Below are positions 1 to 10,299 of a DNA stretch of 64,000 nt, in pieces. Both the position numbers and the translations under genes were made by a program. Source of the DNA: Cyclobacteriaceae bacterium (GTDB taxonomy: Bacteria; Bacteroidota; Bacteroidia; Cytophagales; Cyclobacteriaceae). The stretch is from NCBI GenBank assembly GCA_026003355.1, contig BPHC01000010.1, positions 25,084 to 89,083 of the forward strand, read 5' to 3'. The notes under the pieces are model-generated. The model saw nothing but the letters and a program-made list of their open reading frames with translations. It was not told where the DNA came from and did no database searches. How positions within the stretch are numbered: position 1 is the stretch's first letter; the number at the start of each line of letters is the position of its first letter.

Positions 1-1605
1 CTGAAAGTAAACTCCTCCTTCCTGCAGAAGCCTTCCTGCAAAGAACATAAACTCAAAGCCAATGCGGGCATAATCGGTGTACGGGGCTGAAGCTGACGAC
101 CGCCCGTGCAGCCGGATGTACCTTTTACGAAACTGCTGCACAACCCGGTTGGCAAACGGAGTGAAGTTGGGCGCATACAGCACAACCCCCAGCTGCTGGT
201 ATTTGGCAAATTCAACAGCCGTTTGGTCCAGCCAGGCCTCTGAACCCAGAACGGTTATGGAGTCTTTTCTGGTTTCCACACTGGAAATGACCTTGGTATA
301 AATAAGGGGATCTTCAGAAGTAACAAATATGCAGTTCAAGCTGTCTTTGGGTAATGTAAACTGGATGGGATATTTAAACTCATCGAACTCGGTAGGTGTG
401 GCAAGAACCGAAAGAATACGGCCGGATTCGTTGCGGTTTACCCGTTCAATCTGCACGATGCGCAAATTGGTTTCTCTGGCCTTTAGCAGAAAGGCAGCGG
501 CCAGCACCGAGTCGCGCCGCGTATCGCCCATTATCAGCATGCATTTCTTTTTGTGCGTGGGAAGGTAGGCGTTGAGAAAAGCTGCCGATTCCCGGCCAAT
601 AATTTCCAGCGAGGGCTGAAACAGATAGCCGTAGGGATTGGACTGGACCACATCGTAATTAAAGGTTACCGGGTTGAACAGGTTGATGCGGTATGTGGCT
701 GAGAACTTCTGGGCAGGCGCATTTTCTTCCTGAAAAAGCGGCCCGATAATCAGGTCGGCTGCCTTCAGTTCTTCGGTTTCGAGCAGTTGTTTTACGGTTT
801 CCGGGTTTCTGTCGGTGTCGTAGGCGCGCAGGCTTATCCGCACACCCAGGTGAGCCAGCGAATCGACAGCCATTTTCATGCCTTCGTAAAGGTCCAGCAC
901 AAACTGATTGCGTTTGCGCAGAGGTGTAGGCTCAAGCGAGGAGGCAAGAAACGGAAAAAGCAGGGCAACGGAATAGACAGGTTTTTTTACGATGGGCAGA
1001 GCCTGCTGAGCAAATTCTGATTTTTTCCATCCGAATTTTTCTGCAAGGGCAGCGAGCAGCTGCATATCGGCCGGTGCGTTTGAGTTGCCCAACCCACGGG
1101 CAAGCATGCGGGCTACCGTTTCATCGGCAGGGTATTTTTCGTAAAGTAATTTAAGTGTTTGCAGGTCGTTTAGCCCTGATAATGCTTCTGCTTTAAGTGT
1201 TTCTTTAAACTTTTGAATTTCCTTTCCTTTAATTTCGGTTAGCGCCTGCATGCCCTGAAACCAGGCTTTTTCATCGAAATAAATTCTGGCCAACCACAGG
1301 TTTACTTCATCCATCTGTTTCCAGGCCGGATACAGCTCCCTTATTTGCAGCAGCATATTGCGGGCTACGGCCCGGTAACCCTGGTGGTAGGCGCTCAGCG
1401 CATAGTAAAAAGATGCGTATTGCGAAAACGGATTATCCTGGCTGTATGGAATAAGCTGCCTGAACGCTTCCTGTGCAAGGTTGTATTTGCCTTCCTTAAA
1501 CAAGGTTTTGGCGTTGATATATTTTTGCTGTGCCGGCTGCGCCCAGGCGGCCGCTGACAGAAGCAACAGAACGATAATCCGGTTTATGTGCATAAGCGTA
1601 CGCAT
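1..1605 (-). CDS. TPR plus LpoA/PBP1-like periplasmic protein (partial, 3' end outside window)
   Basis: The frame is open from an ATG at 1605 down to base 1, so about 535 residues are visible and the C-terminus is missing. The N-terminus ([19 protein letters not shown]) is a signal peptide ending near AWAQ. Residues 25-200 look like tetratricopeptide-type helices (KTLFKEGKYNLAQEAFRQL). From about residue 205 a periplasmic-binding-protein type I fold begins (YSVALLFPFLAS, later DLIIGPLFQEE), as in LpoA/YraM and branched-chain amino acid binding proteins. The ATG overlaps the guaA stop (TAATG), so translation is probably coupled. The family is a common neighbour of guaA in Bacteroidota, from memory. 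The ligand is unknown; a role in envelope or peptidoglycan synthesis is an inference from LpoA. Confidence 0.8.
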   Translation of the reverse strand, partial: MRTLMHINRIIVLLLLSAAAWAQPAQQKYINAKTLFKEGKYNLAQEAFRQLIPYSQDNPFSQYASFYYALSAYHQGYRAVARNMLLQIRELYPAWKQMDEVNLWLARIYFDEKAWFQGMQALTEIKGKEIQKFKETLKAEALSGLNDLQTLKLLYEKYPADETVARMLARGLGNSNAPADMQLLAALAEKFGWKKSEFAQQALPIVKKPVYSVALLFPFLASSLEPTPLRKRNQFVLDLYEGMKMAVDSLAHLGVRISLRAYDTDRNPETVKQLLETEELKAADLIIGPLFQEENAPAQKFSATYRINLFNPVTFNYDVVQSNPYGYLFQPSLEIIGRESAAFLNAYLPTHKKKCMLIMGDTRRDSVLAAAFLLKARETNLRIVQIERVNRNESGRILSVLATPTEFDEFKYPIQFTLPKDSLNCIFVTSEDPLIYTKVISSVETRKDSITVLGSEAWLDQTAVEFAKYQQLGVVLYAPNFTPFANRVVQQFRKRYIRLHGRSSASAPYTDYARIGFEFMFFAGRLLQEGGVYFQ

Positions 1606-3131
1606 TATTCCCACTCTATGGTTGCGGGGGGTTTTGAGCTGATGTCGTACACCACCCGGTTAATGCCTTTTACTTTATTAATGATTTCATTCGATATGGC
1701 TGCCAGAAAATCGTATGGCAGGTGCGCCCAGTCGGCCGTCATGCCATCGGTGCTGGTAACGGCCCGCAGGGCCACTACCTGTTCGTAGGTGCGTTCGTCT
1801 CCCATCACGCCCACGGCATGTACGGGAAGCAAAACGGCACCGGCCTGCCACACTTTGTCGTACAGCTGGCGTTCTTTTAAACCACGTATAAATATGGCAT
1901 CGGCTTCCTGCAGCAGCAATACTTTTTGTTCGTTTACTTCGCCCAGTATGCGAATGCCCAGGCCGGGTCCCGGAAACGGGTGCCGTCCCAGAATGGCGGG
2001 GTCGATGCCCAGGGTTTTGCCCACCTCGCGCACTTCGTCTTTAAACAAGGTTTTTAGCGGCTCAACCACCTGCATTTTCATTTTTTCCGGTAGTCCGCCC
2101 ACGTTGTGGTGCGATTTGATGGTGGCCGAAGGTCCTTTAACCGATACCGATTCGATTACATCGGGGTAAATGGTTCCCTGCCCCAGCCACTTCACATCTT
2201 TTATGCTATGGGCCTCGGCATCGAATACTTCTATAAAAGTTTTACCTATGGCCTTTCGTTTGGCTTCGGGGTCGGTAAGGCCTTTAAGGGCCTGGTAGAA
2301 TTTCAGGCGCGCATCCACGCCTTTAACATTCAGGCCCATGCCCTCGTACGACTGCAGCACCTGGGCAAATTCATTTTTGCGCAGCAGGCCGTTATCAACA
2401 AATATGCAATGCAGGTTTTTGCCCACTGCCTGATGGATAAGCACGGCTGCAACCGTTGAATCGACTCCGCCCGAAAGGGCCATTACCACTTTATCGGTGC
2501 CCAGCTGGTTTTTAAGGGCAGCCACAGCTGATTCAATAAACTGATCGGGGGTCCAGTCCTGCGCACAACCACATATGTGCACCACAAAATTGCGAAGCAG
2601 GTTTTTACCTTCGGCAGTATGGGTAACTTCGGGATGAAACTGGATGCCGTAAATGTTTTTTCCGCGAATGCGGTAGGCGGCCACTTCAACCGATTCGGTG
2701 CTGGCAATAATGTCGAAATCACCGGGTAACCGGGTAATGGTATCGGCATGCGACATCCATACCTGCGTATCGAGCGGAATTTCCTTGAGCAGTTCGTTGT
2801 GGTGGTCTATGCGGGTAAGGTGAGCGCGGCCGTATTCGCGGGCATGGGCCCCACGCACCTCTCCTTTGTGTTTATGGGCAATAAGTTGCGCACCGTAGCA
2901 AATACCCAGCACCGGCCGGTTGCCAAACTGCTCGAGGTTGATATCGGGGGCGTTGGCGTCGCGAACCGAGCAGGGGCTGCCCGACAGGATTATGCCTTTT
3001 ACCGCGGGGGTGAGCACCGGAACAGCATAGTAGGGATGAATTTCGCAGTACACGTTCAGCTCGCGCACCCTGCGGGCAATAAGCTGGGTGTATTGCGAGC
3101 CTAAATCCAGAATAAGAATCTGATCGGGCAT
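1605..3131 (-). CDS. guaA: GMP synthase (glutamine-hydrolysing)
   Basis: This enzyme converts XMP, ATP and glutamine to GMP, the last step of guanine nucleotide synthesis, in the cytoplasm. The product is 508 residues, the family length. The N-terminal class I glutamine amidotransferase has its nucleophile Cys78 in GICYGAQ and the His-Glu pair in FHPEVTH. The ATP-pyrophosphatase domain carries the PP-loop ALSGGVDST, and the C-terminal dimerisation domain ends in KPPATIEWE, the usual GuaA terminus. I place the start at the ATG at 3131 ([13 protein letters not shown]). An upstream in-frame ATG at 3164 would add 11 residues absent from the family and would lie in the promoter. The stop overlaps the start of the following TPR/LpoA-like gene. 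Confidence 0.97.
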   Translation of the reverse strand: MPDQILILDLGSQYTQLIARRVRELNVYCEIHPYYAVPVLTPAVKGIILSGSPCSVRDANAPDINLEQFGNRPVLGICYGAQLIAHKHKGEVRGAHAREYGRAHLTRIDHHNELLKEIPLDTQVWMSHADTITRLPGDFDIIASTESVEVAAYRIRGKNIYGIQFHPEVTHTAEGKNLLRNFVVHICGCAQDWTPDQFIESAVAALKNQLGTDKVVMALSGGVDSTVAAVLIHQAVGKNLHCIFVDNGLLRKNEFAQVLQSYEGMGLNVKGVDARLKFYQALKGLTDPEAKRKAIGKTFIEVFDAEAHSIKDVKWLGQGTIYPDVIESVSVKGPSATIKSHHNVGGLPEKMKMQVVEPLKTLFKDEVREVGKTLGIDPAILGRHPFPGPGLGIRILGEVNEQKVLLLQEADAIFIRGLKERQLYDKVWQAGAVLLPVHAVGVMGDERTYEQVVALRAVTSTDGMTADWAHLPYDFLAAISNEIINKVKGINRVVYDISSKPPATIEWE

Positions 3132-3134
3132 GTG

Positions 3135-3165
3135 CAAAAATAGCAGTGCCGCGTAGCCCGGCAAA
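3135..3165 (-). promoter_or_regulatory. Bacteroidota promoter of guaA, possibly giving a leaderless mRNA
   Basis: Read on the minus strand, TTTG (3165-3162), a 19-base spacer and TATTTTTG (3142-3135) match the Bacteroidota -33/-7 consensus. Only three bases (CAC) separate the -7 element from the guaA ATG at 3131, so the predicted transcription start falls on or next to the A of the start codon. Confidence 0.6.
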
Positions 3166-3193
3166 CTTACGCATACGGAATAGTTGTAAGGGG

Positions 3194-4033
3194 TTAGTCG
3201 TCAGCCTGGTAACAATAACGTTCCAGGTGGTTTTTTGCCTTTGCGAAACCGGCATAAAAAGCCCTGTTCAGGTAATTGCAGGCCTTATCGCGATGGCCGG
3301 TTTCGGCCAGGGCTATGCCTGCATACATCAGCAACTCGGGATTATCGGGATCCAGAAGCAAAGCCAGGTTAAGGTATTCCAGCGATTGCAGGTATTGTTG
3401 CTGCTCCTGGCATAACAGGGCAGCGTGGCGATAGGCCGGAAAATAACCTCCGTTAATAAAGATGGCTTCATTGAAATGATGCAGGGCCGAATCCGGATTG
3501 TTAAGGTAATAATAAGCTATTCCCAGGTTGGTTTCCACCTCTTCATCGTTAAACATCAACTGCAGGGCCTGTAGCATGCGGAGGGCTTCTCCGGCATTTT
3601 CAACTTCCAGCAGGATACTGGCGTACCATTTAGCCAGATCGACATTGTAAGGGTCATCGTCAAGAACCACTGTCAGGTCTTGAAGCTGCTTTTCCGGTTC
3701 ATTCAGTTCGCGATACACATAGGCCCTCAGCAGGCGTGCCCGCGGATATTCGGGGTTTTCGGCAATAAAGATATTCAGGTCGGCAATGGCTTCGTTAAAG
3801 GAGGCCGTATAGTAATAGCAAAGTGCCCGTTTAAACCGAACAACCGATTTGCCGGTAAATTTTTGTTTTTGCTGCAGGCGTATGACCCTGGTATACAGTT
3901 TAATGGCATCGAACACCTGGTTGCGGTTCAGCAGGGTGTCGGCAAGCGCTTCGGTTTTGCTCCACTTATAAGCAGGTTGCGCACCCAGACAGGCCGAAAC
4001 CATGGCCAAAAAAATAATTATTGTAACTCTCAT
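3194..4033 (-). CDS. TPR-repeat protein, probable lipoprotein
   Basis: The product has 279 residues. [15 protein letters not shown] reads as a lipoprotein signal with lipobox VSAC, making Cys15 the likely lipidated residue; a plain signal peptide ending at LGAQ is the alternative. The rest consists of tandem tetratricopeptide repeats of about 34 residues (for example [20 protein letters not shown] and [17 protein letters not shown]), so it is probably a scaffold for protein contacts at the envelope. Its start overlaps the typA stop by four bases (ATGA), so it is co-transcribed with and translationally coupled to typA. The partner is unknown. Confidence 0.85.
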   Translation of the reverse strand: MRVTIIIFLAMVSACLGAQPAYKWSKTEALADTLLNRNQVFDAIKLYTRVIRLQQKQKFTGKSVVRFKRALCYYYTASFNEAIADLNIFIAENPEYPRARLLRAYVYRELNEPEKQLQDLTVVLDDDPYNVDLAKWYASILLEVENAGEALRMLQALQLMFNDEEVETNLGIAYYYLNNPDSALHHFNEAIFINGGYFPAYRHAALLCQEQQQYLQSLEYLNLALLLDPDNPELLMYAGIALAETGHRDKACNYLNRAFYAGFAKAKNHLERYCYQADD

Positions 4034-5838
4034 GATTTACTGTTTCTTCTGCGGTCGCTTTCCTTGAGGAGAATTTTACGCAGGCGGATGGATTTGGGTG
4101 TTACCTCAACGTATTCATCGGCCTGAATGTATTCCAGGGCTTCTTCGAGCGTAAACTTTAGTGCCGGTGCAATGCGCATTTTTTCATCGGCTCCGGCAGC
4201 GCGTATGTTGGTAAGTTTTTTGGTTTTGGTAACGTTCACCACCAGGTCGCCCGACCGGTTGTGTTCGCCAATTACCTGGCCTTCGTACACGGGGTCGCCC
4301 GGCTCGATAAAAAACTTGCCGCGATCCTGCAAGTTGTGAAGGCTGTAGGCTATTGCTTCGCCTTCTTCCATGGCAATGAGCGAGCCATTAATGCGCCCGG
4401 GTATTTCGCCTTTCCAGGGCTGATATTCCTTAAAGCGATGGGTTACGATGGCTTCACCGGCTGTTGCATTTAACAGGTAGTTGCGCAGGCCAATAATACC
4501 GCGCGAAGGGATGATGAATTTAAGCAGCATGCGGTCGCCTTTGGGCTCCATGTTAATCATCTCTCCTTTTCGCACCGATACGGTTTCGATGGCTTTGCCG
4601 GCATCGGCCTCGGGAATATCAATGGTTAGCTCTTCTACGGGTTCGCATTTTACACCGTTTATTTCTTTCATGATTACCTGGGGCTGACCGATTTGCAGTT
4701 CATACCCTTCTCTGCGCATGGTTTCTATAAGTACAGAAAGGTGCAGTACACCTCGCCCGTAAACCACAAAGCTGTCGGCCGATCCGGAATCGCCTACGCG
4801 CAGCGCCAGGTTTTTTTCCAGCTCGCGGTCGAGGCGTTCTTTAATGTGGCGGGAGGTAACATATTTGCCTTCCTTACCGAAAAAGGGCGAGTTGTTTATG
4901 GTAAACAACATGCTCATGGTGGGTTCGTCAATGGCAATAGACTTTAGTGCTTCGGGGTGTTCGGGGTCGGCTACGGTATCGCCTATTTCAAACCCCTCCA
5001 GGCCCACCATGGCGCAGATTTCGCCCGAACGCACCTCTTCTACTTTTTGCTTTTCAAAGCCTTCAAATACATACAATTCCTTGATGCGTGTTTTTACCAC
5101 CGCTTTGCTGTCGCGTTTTACCAGGGCCACGGGCTGACCGCTGCGCAGCACGCCGCGGTGCATCCGCCCAATGGCTACCCGGCCTATGTAGGATGAATAC
5201 TCCAGCGAGGTGATAAGCGTTTGTACGGTGCCCTGCTCCATTTTCGGGGCGGGTATGTACTCAATAATGCCTTCCAGCAGGGGGGTTATATCCTGGGTGG
5301 GCTGCCGCCAGTCGGTACTCATCCAGCCCTGCTTGGCCGATCCGTAAAACACAGGAAAGTCCAGTTGTTCTTCGCTGGCATCAAGGGCAAACATTAAATC
5401 AAACACCTGCTCATGTACCAGATCGGGCGTGCAGTTTTTCTTATCCACCTTATTGATTACCACTATGGGCTTCAGGCCCAGTTGCAGAGCCTTTTGCAGC
5501 ACAAACCGGGTTTGCGGCATGGGTCCTTCGAAGGCATCAACCAGCAGCAGGCATCCATCGGCCATGTTGAGCACCCGTTCTACCTCACCGCCAAAATCAG
5601 AGTGGCCGGGTGTGTCAATGATGTTTATTTTGTAATCTTTGTACCGAACCGAAACGTTTTTAGCCAGGATGGTTATGCCGCGCTCGCGCTCCAGTTCGTT
5701 GCTGTCCATAATCAGCTCGCCCGGGTTTTCATGATCTTTGAACAGGCGGCCGGCCAGCAGCATTTTATCTACCAGTGTGGTTTTGCCGTGGTCAACGTGG
5801 GCAATAATGGCTACGTTTCTGATTTTATTTACGTCCAT
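4030..5838 (-). CDS. typA: Ribosome-associated translational GTPase TypA/BipA
   Basis: TypA is a translational GTPase related to EF-G that binds the 70S ribosome and aids 50S assembly and growth under stress or cold. The product is 602 residues, the family length. The G1 motif AHVDHGKTT lies at residues 14-22, with G3 as DTPGHSDF and G4 as NKVD. Domain II, the EF-G-like domains and the TypA-specific C-terminal domain follow; GIIGLRNYLLNATAGEA is a typical TypA segment. The start ATG is preceded by a clear -7 element about 45 bases upstream. Confidence 0.97.
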   Translation of the reverse strand: MDVNKIRNVAIIAHVDHGKTTLVDKMLLAGRLFKDHENPGELIMDSNELERERGITILAKNVSVRYKDYKINIIDTPGHSDFGGEVERVLNMADGCLLLVDAFEGPMPQTRFVLQKALQLGLKPIVVINKVDKKNCTPDLVHEQVFDLMFALDASEEQLDFPVFYGSAKQGWMSTDWRQPTQDITPLLEGIIEYIPAPKMEQGTVQTLITSLEYSSYIGRVAIGRMHRGVLRSGQPVALVKRDSKAVVKTRIKELYVFEGFEKQKVEEVRSGEICAMVGLEGFEIGDTVADPEHPEALKSIAIDEPTMSMLFTINNSPFFGKEGKYVTSRHIKERLDRELEKNLALRVGDSGSADSFVVYGRGVLHLSVLIETMRREGYELQIGQPQVIMKEINGVKCEPVEELTIDIPEADAGKAIETVSVRKGEMINMEPKGDRMLLKFIIPSRGIIGLRNYLLNATAGEAIVTHRFKEYQPWKGEIPGRINGSLIAMEEGEAIAYSLHNLQDRGKFFIEPGDPVYEGQVIGEHNRSGDLVVNVTKTKKLTNIRAAGADEKMRIAPALKFTLEEALEYIQADEYVEVTPKSIRLRKILLKESDRRRNSKS

Positions 5839-5884
5839 ACAAGGCTAATTCCTTTAAAAGCGGGGGTTTTGTAAAAAGAAGGCG

Positions 5885-5892
5885 CAAAGATA
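5885..5892 (-). promoter_or_regulatory. -7 promoter element of typA
   Basis: The minus strand reads TATCTTTG, an exact match to TAnnTTTG, 46 bases upstream of the typA ATG. I see no good -33 TTTG at the expected distance. Confidence 0.55.
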
Positions 5893-5956
5893 GGCATTAG
5901 CCGTTAAGATAAAATGTACCACACGGCATATGCTTTCAGATGTTTACACCAAACAT

Positions 5957-6856
5957 TTACCCCTTTAACCGCACAAAGGTTCCCATGGGCAGGTGGCGCT
6001 GATTGCGGCTCTTCAGAAAAAACTCACCCCACTCCGCATCGGTGGTGTTTAAATAGGTTCGGACAACGTTTAATCCGGCCAGCGCCGGCAGGCCGGCAGC
6101 GTACATATTAAGAATGAAGAAATAGTTTTTCGGCTCAAGCAGTTCACTGCACAGCCTTACCAGCTCGTCAAGTTGTTCATGCAGTGTCCACTTCTCGCCA
6201 TGCGGCCCGCGTCCGTAAGGCGGGGGGTCCATTATAATACCGTTGTATTTTCTGCCCCGTTTTACTTCGCGCCTTACAAACCTGAAGGCGTCTTCATGTA
6301 CCCACCGGATGTCGGTAAGTTGGTTAAGCTGCATATTCTGATTGGCCCAGTTAAGTCCCGGCCTTGACGCATCCACATGCGTTACTTCGGCTCCGGCCAT
6401 GCGCGCCACCATAGAGGCGGCACCGGTGTAGGCAAAGAGGTTGAGTACGCGCATACCAGAAGCATTAAATTCCGAAAGCGTTTGGTGGATGAAATTCCAG
6501 TTTTCGCCCTGTTCGGGGAATACGCCCACATGGCCAAATCCCGTAAGGGCCAGGCGGAGCACAAGCGAAAATTTGTTATGGGCATAGGAAATATTCCAGC
6601 TTTCCGGTATGTTTTTAAGTCGCTTCCATCCGCCTTTAACTTCATCGGTAAAACGGAAGCGGTCTTTCTGCTCGCGCTGAAAGCGGGCATGGGCCATTGT
6701 AAGCCACTGTTTTTCTGAAAGTGCTTTGCTCCACACGGCCTGAGGTTCGGGCCGGATGAGCATGTAAGGGCCAAAGCGTTCCAGCTTTTCGCCCCCACCG
6801 GAATCGATCAGTTCGTAATCCTGCCATGCGGCAGGGTGTAGCAGTTTGCAGGTCAA
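5957..6856 (-). CDS. Class I SAM-dependent methyltransferase, RlmI/RlmK-like
   Basis: The product has 299 residues and a Rossmann-fold SAM-dependent methyltransferase domain resembling the catalytic part of 23S rRNA methyltransferases RlmI/RlmK. The glycine-rich SAM motif is LFAYTGAASMVAR, the acidic motif is VTHVDAS, and the catalytic-type motif is IIMDPPPYGRG near residue 210. The PUA domain of RlmI is absent. The start appears to be TTG at 6856: no in-frame ATG is available, and conserved sequence (WQDYELIDSGGGEKLERFG) begins only 11 residues later. rRNA is the probable substrate but the target base is unknown. It is divergent from the neighbouring RNA methyltransferase gene. Confidence 0.85.
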   Translation of the reverse strand: MTCKLLHPAAWQDYELIDSGGGEKLERFGPYMLIRPEPQAVWSKALSEKQWLTMAHARFQREQKDRFRFTDEVKGGWKRLKNIPESWNISYAHNKFSLVLRLALTGFGHVGVFPEQGENWNFIHQTLSEFNASGMRVLNLFAYTGAASMVARMAGAEVTHVDASRPGLNWANQNMQLNQLTDIRWVHEDAFRFVRREVKRGRKYNGIIMDPPPYGRGPHGEKWTLHEQLDELVRLCSELLEPKNYFFILNMYAAGLPALAGLNVVRTYLNTTDAEWGEFFLKSRNQRHLPMGTFVRLKG

Positions 6857-6909
6857 GTGCAGGGTAAGGTTTATTTTAGCAACTTGCGCAAGTTAAAAAG
6901 ATTGTGCCG

Positions 6910-7722
6910 ATGAAATCGGACGGGCTTATTACCAGCATTCAAAATCCGAAAATAAAAAGCCTGCTGGCGCTGGAAAAGCCGCGCGAACGAAAAAGGCAAC
7001 AGCTTTTTGTAATTGAGGGAAGGAAGGAAATTGCCCTGGCGCTTCAGGCAGGGTACCAGGTAGGCAATATTTTTTATTGCGAAGAACTGATAAGCCGCGC
7101 GGAGCTGGAAAGCCTGCAGCCAAACGCCAAATTTCTGGTACGCGTTAGCCGGCAGGTATTTGAGAAAATAGCGGTTCGGGGCAACTCGGGCGGAGTAGTA
7201 GCCATAGCCGGGATGAAAGTACACCGGCTTGAAAACCTGGCTTTATCAGCAAACCCGCTGTTGGTTATACTGGATCGCATAGAAAAGCCCGGAAACCTGG
7301 GGGCAATATTGCGCACGGCCGATGCAGCCGGGGTTGATGCGGTAATTTGCTGCGATGCCAAAACCGATTTTTACAACCCAAACGTAATTCGTTCCAGTTT
7401 GGGTTGCGTGTTTACCCTTCCTATGGCCATGGCCACTGCCACCGAAACCATTGCGTGGCTGCGCCAAAAGGGTTGCCGCATATATTGCACCTGGCTGGAA
7501 GCCTCCATTCCCTATACCGATGCTGATTTTACCCAACCCTGTGCCATTGTTTTGGGGGCCGAAGCTACGGGGGTTTCGGGTGAGTGGATAGCACAGGCCG
7601 ATGCCAATATTATTATTCCTATGCAGGGCAGGGCCGATTCGCTGAACGTATCGGTATCGGCAGCCGTGGTGGTGTTTGAAGCGCGAAGGCAACGCTCGCT
7701 GAAAGCGCCTGGCGCCATATAA
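6910..7722 (+). CDS. SpoU/TrmH-family RNA 2'-O-methyltransferase
   Basis: The product of 270 residues is an SPOUT (trefoil-knot) methyltransferase that transfers methyl from SAM to a ribose 2'-OH in rRNA or tRNA. The N-terminal SpoU substrate-binding domain starts at ITSIQNPKIKSLLAL. The three knot motifs are KPGNLGAILRTADAAG, VLGAEATGVSGEWI and DSLNVSVSAAVVVFEARRQ. A GTG at 6904 is in frame, but the ATG at 6910 gives the better start. It converges with comM downstream. Confidence 0.9.
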   Translation: MKSDGLITSIQNPKIKSLLALEKPRERKRQQLFVIEGRKEIALALQAGYQVGNIFYCEELISRAELESLQPNAKFLVRVSRQVFEKIAVRGNSGGVVAIAGMKVHRLENLALSANPLLVILDRIEKPGNLGAILRTADAAGVDAVICCDAKTDFYNPNVIRSSLGCVFTLPMAMATATETIAWLRQKGCRIYCTWLEASIPYTDADFTQPCAIVLGAEATGVSGEWIAQADANIIIPMQGRADSLNVSVSAAVVVFEARRQRSLKAPGAI

Positions 7723-7788
7723 AGGCAGTTGCCAGAGTTCAACAGCCGGCACGGTGAAGGAGTTGGATAACAGCTAATTGCTTCCGGC

Positions 7789-9327
7789 CTATCCGGCCCA
7801 GCCTTCGCGGTCGAGGCTGCGGTACTGAATGGCCTCGGCCAGGTGTTCGGTTGTAATCTCATCGCTACCGGCCAGGTCGGCAATGGTGCGCGAAACCTTC
7901 AGTATGCGGTCGTAGGCGCGGGCCGAAAGGCCCAGCCTTTCCATGGCATTTTTTAGCAGGCTTCTGCCCTCTGCAGAAATGCTGCAGATTTCTTTTACCA
8001 TGTTGGAGGGCATCATGGCGTTGCAGTAAATGCTGGGGTGGCCGGCAAAGCGTTTGGTTTGCCGGGAGCGGGCCTGCACCACACGGGATCGGATTTCTGC
8101 GCTGGACTCGGCCTTGCGGTTGGCTGTCATTTCATCGAAACTTACGGGCACCACCTCCACGTGCAAGTCGATGCGGTCCAGCAGCGGGCCGCTTATGCGG
8201 CTCAGGTAGCGTTGCACCACGCCCGGTGCGCATACGCACTCCTTTTCCGGATGATTATAATAACCACAGGGGCAGGGATTCATGCTGGCCACCAGCATAA
8301 AGTTGGCGGGGTAATCAATTGAAACTTTGGCCCTGGAGATGGTAACTTTTCGGTCTTCCATAGGTTGCCGCATTACTTCCAGCACGGTGCGCTTAAACTC
8401 GGGCAGTTCGTCTAAAAACAACACCCCATTATGGGCAAGCGATATTTCGCCCGGCTGGGGGTTGCCTCCACCGCCTACCAGCGCCACATCGGATATGGTA
8501 TGGTGGGGTGCGCGGAAAGGGCGGGTGGCCAGCAGCGAGGCGTTGCGTCCCAGCCTGCCCGCAACGGAATGAATTTTGGTGGTTTCGAGGGCCTCTTCAA
8601 GGGTAAGCGGGGGCAAAATGGTGGGCAGCCTTTTGGCCAACATGGTTTTACCGGCACCTGGCGGACCAATCATGATCACGTTATGGCCTCCGGCTGCGGC
8701 AATTTCCATGGCACGCTTAATGGTATCCTGCCCCTGTACGTCTTTAAAATCAATGTCGTAGTCATTTATCTGGCTGGAAAATACTTCATTAATGTTTATT
8801 TTAACAGGGCCCGGGGTTTCTGTTCCGGTAAGAAAGTCAACAGCCTGTTTAAGGTTTTCCATCCCGTACACATCCAGGTCGGGCACTATGGCTGCTTCGC
8901 GGGCGTTATCGGCCGGGATAATTATACCTTTAAAACCTTCGCGCCGCGCCTGTATGGCAATTGGCAGCACGCCCTTTATGGGGCGCAGGGTGCCATCGAG
9001 CGCCAGTTCGCCCATAATGACAAACTCCTCCAGCCGGCTGGTTTCTATCTGGCCACTGGCGCGAAGAATGCACAGGGCAATGGGCAGATCGTATGCAGAG
9101 CCTTCTTTGCGGATGTCGGCCGGGGCCAGGTTTACCACGGTTTTTTCGCGGGGCATAAAAAATCGAAATTGCTTGATGGCCGATTCAACGCGGTGTTCGC
9201 TTTCTTTTACTGCCGAATCGGGCAAACCGCTGAGGTGAAATTTAAGGCCCTGGCCCACGTTTACCTCAATGGTAATTTTGCGTGCTTCTACGCCATAAAC
9301 CGCACAGCCGTAGGTTTTGGCCAGCAT
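7789..9327 (-). CDS. comM: YifB/ComM family Mg-chelatase-like AAA+ ATPase
   Basis: ComM is a hexameric helicase that helps branch migration during natural transformation in other bacteria. The product is 512 residues. The N-terminal ChlI/Lon-protease-like domain ([18 protein letters not shown]) is followed by an AAA+ core with Walker [13 protein letters not shown], Walker [11 protein letters not shown] and the sensor segment [10 protein letters not shown]. The C-terminal Mg-chelatase domain is [16 protein letters not shown]. The start is the ATG at 9327: upstream in-frame codons would overlap gmhA and add 25 non-conserved residues. Two bases separate it from the gmhA stop. A role in transformation here is inferred from the family only. 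Confidence 0.92.
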   Translation of the reverse strand: MLAKTYGCAVYGVEARKITIEVNVGQGLKFHLSGLPDSAVKESEHRVESAIKQFRFFMPREKTVVNLAPADIRKEGSAYDLPIALCILRASGQIETSRLEEFVIMGELALDGTLRPIKGVLPIAIQARREGFKGIIIPADNAREAAIVPDLDVYGMENLKQAVDFLTGTETPGPVKININEVFSSQINDYDIDFKDVQGQDTIKRAMEIAAAGGHNVIMIGPPGAGKTMLAKRLPTILPPLTLEEALETTKIHSVAGRLGRNASLLATRPFRAPHHTISDVALVGGGGNPQPGEISLAHNGVLFLDELPEFKRTVLEVMRQPMEDRKVTISRAKVSIDYPANFMLVASMNPCPCGYYNHPEKECVCAPGVVQRYLSRISGPLLDRIDLHVEVVPVSFDEMTANRKAESSAEIRSRVVQARSRQTKRFAGHPSIYCNAMMPSNMVKEICSISAEGRSLLKNAMERLGLSARAYDRILKVSRTIADLAGSDEITTEHLAEAIQYRSLDREGWAG

Positions 9328-9328
9328 G

Positions 9329-9904
9329 TTATGCCTGTTTTTCGATGAGAAGTATGAGTATGTGCACGATTTTGTAATGGATTTCATGAATCCGGTCGGC
9401 ATAGCCGAAATGCGGCACCCTTACTTCCACATCGGCATGCCCGGCCAGCTTGCCTCCGTTTTTGCCGGTCAGGGCCACCACCTTCATGCCTTTTTTTTGC
9501 GCAGCAATAGCTGCGTTTATCACATTTGGCGAGTTGCCGCTGGTGCTTACCGCAAGCAACACATCGTTCGTGCTGCCCAGGGCATCCACGTATCTGGAGA
9601 AGATGTGGTCAAAACCGTACTCATTGCCCACGCAGGTAATGTGGCCGGAATCGGATATGGAGATGGCCGGCACGGGCTTGCGTGCTTCGTGATAACGACC
9701 GGTTAGCTCTTCAGCAAAGTGCATGGCCACGCAGTGCGAACCCCCGTTACCGCAAGCGATAATTTTACCTCCACGGTTAATGGAATTTACCATAAGGCGT
9801 GCAGCCTCATCTATGCGCAGGTAGTTGCCGGGTTCTTTAAGAAAATTATCCAGCACCGTTGCTGCCTGTTGCAGCTCGGTAAGTATTAAATGACGGGTAT
9901 CCAT
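9329..9904 (-). CDS. gmhA: Phosphoheptose isomerase (D-sedoheptulose-7-phosphate isomerase)
   Basis: This SIS-domain protein of 191 residues catalyses the first step of ADP-heptose synthesis for the LPS inner core. Family features include the [17 protein letters not shown] segment with the sugar-phosphate loop, and [14 protein letters not shown]. The C-terminal [16 protein letters not shown] contains the histidine that binds metal or substrate in GmhA. It sits among envelope genes (small membrane protein, MsbA-like exporter, Wzi-like barrel), in keeping with lipopolysaccharide synthesis. Confidence 0.93.
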   Translation of the reverse strand: MDTRHLILTELQQAATVLDNFLKEPGNYLRIDEAARLMVNSINRGGKIIACGNGGSHCVAMHFAEELTGRYHEARKPVPAISISDSGHITCVGNEYGFDHIFSRYVDALGSTNDVLLAVSTSGNSPNVINAAIAAQKKGMKVVALTGKNGGKLAGHADVEVRVPHFGYADRIHEIHYKIVHILILLIEKQA

Positions 9905-9910
9905 AGGCAG

Positions 9911-10237
9911 TTATCCGGATGCAGTACCGCTTTGCTGATTTTTTCTGGCTTCCTGTTCCAGATCGTATAATCTGGCTTTCAGGTTATTAAGTTCTTTAAG
10001 AAGTTCTTTTTTCTCCTGTTCATTCCGGCGGTTATCGCGGTAGTGCAGCAGCAGGTTTACAGAAAATAAAATAAGAAGAATAAGCGACCCGTATTTAAGC
10101 ATCCATATGCGGCCCTGCATCTGTATAAGAAACTGAAAGTTTTCTTTCTGGCTGTCCATAAACAGGCTGAAGAAAAATATAAACAGGTGCAGTGCACCAA
10201 ATATACTGTAGAAAATCAGCCTGTTTTTTTTCATCAT
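9911..10237 (-). CDS. Small membrane protein with C-terminal coiled coil, function unknown
   Basis: The product has 108 residues. Two hydrophobic segments, at about residues 7-26 (FYSIFGALHLFIFFFSLF) and 47-64 (LKYGSLILLILFSVNLLL), are followed by a charged coiled coil (EKKELLKELNNLKARLYDLEQE). The topology suggests two transmembrane helices with a cytoplasmic tail. I do not recognise the family. It lies seven bases upstream of gmhA, in the same transcription direction, and is preceded by a consensus -7 element. Confidence 0.7.
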   Translation of the reverse strand: MMKKNRLIFYSIFGALHLFIFFFSLFMDSQKENFQFLIQMQGRIWMLKYGSLILLILFSVNLLLHYRDNRRNEQEKKELLKELNNLKARLYDLEQEARKNQQSGTASG

Positions 10238-10259
10238 TCGGGAGAATAAACCTGGCAGG

Positions 10260-10267
10260 CAAACTTA
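10260..10267 (-). promoter_or_regulatory. -7 promoter element upstream of the small membrane protein/gmhA/comM unit
   Basis: The minus strand reads TAAGTTTG, an exact TAnnTTTG match, about 22 bases before the ATG at 10237. It would drive the small membrane protein, gmhA and comM. Confidence 0.5.
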
Positions 10268-10299
10268 ATCTTTTTGTCGTTACGTAAAAATAAAATTTT

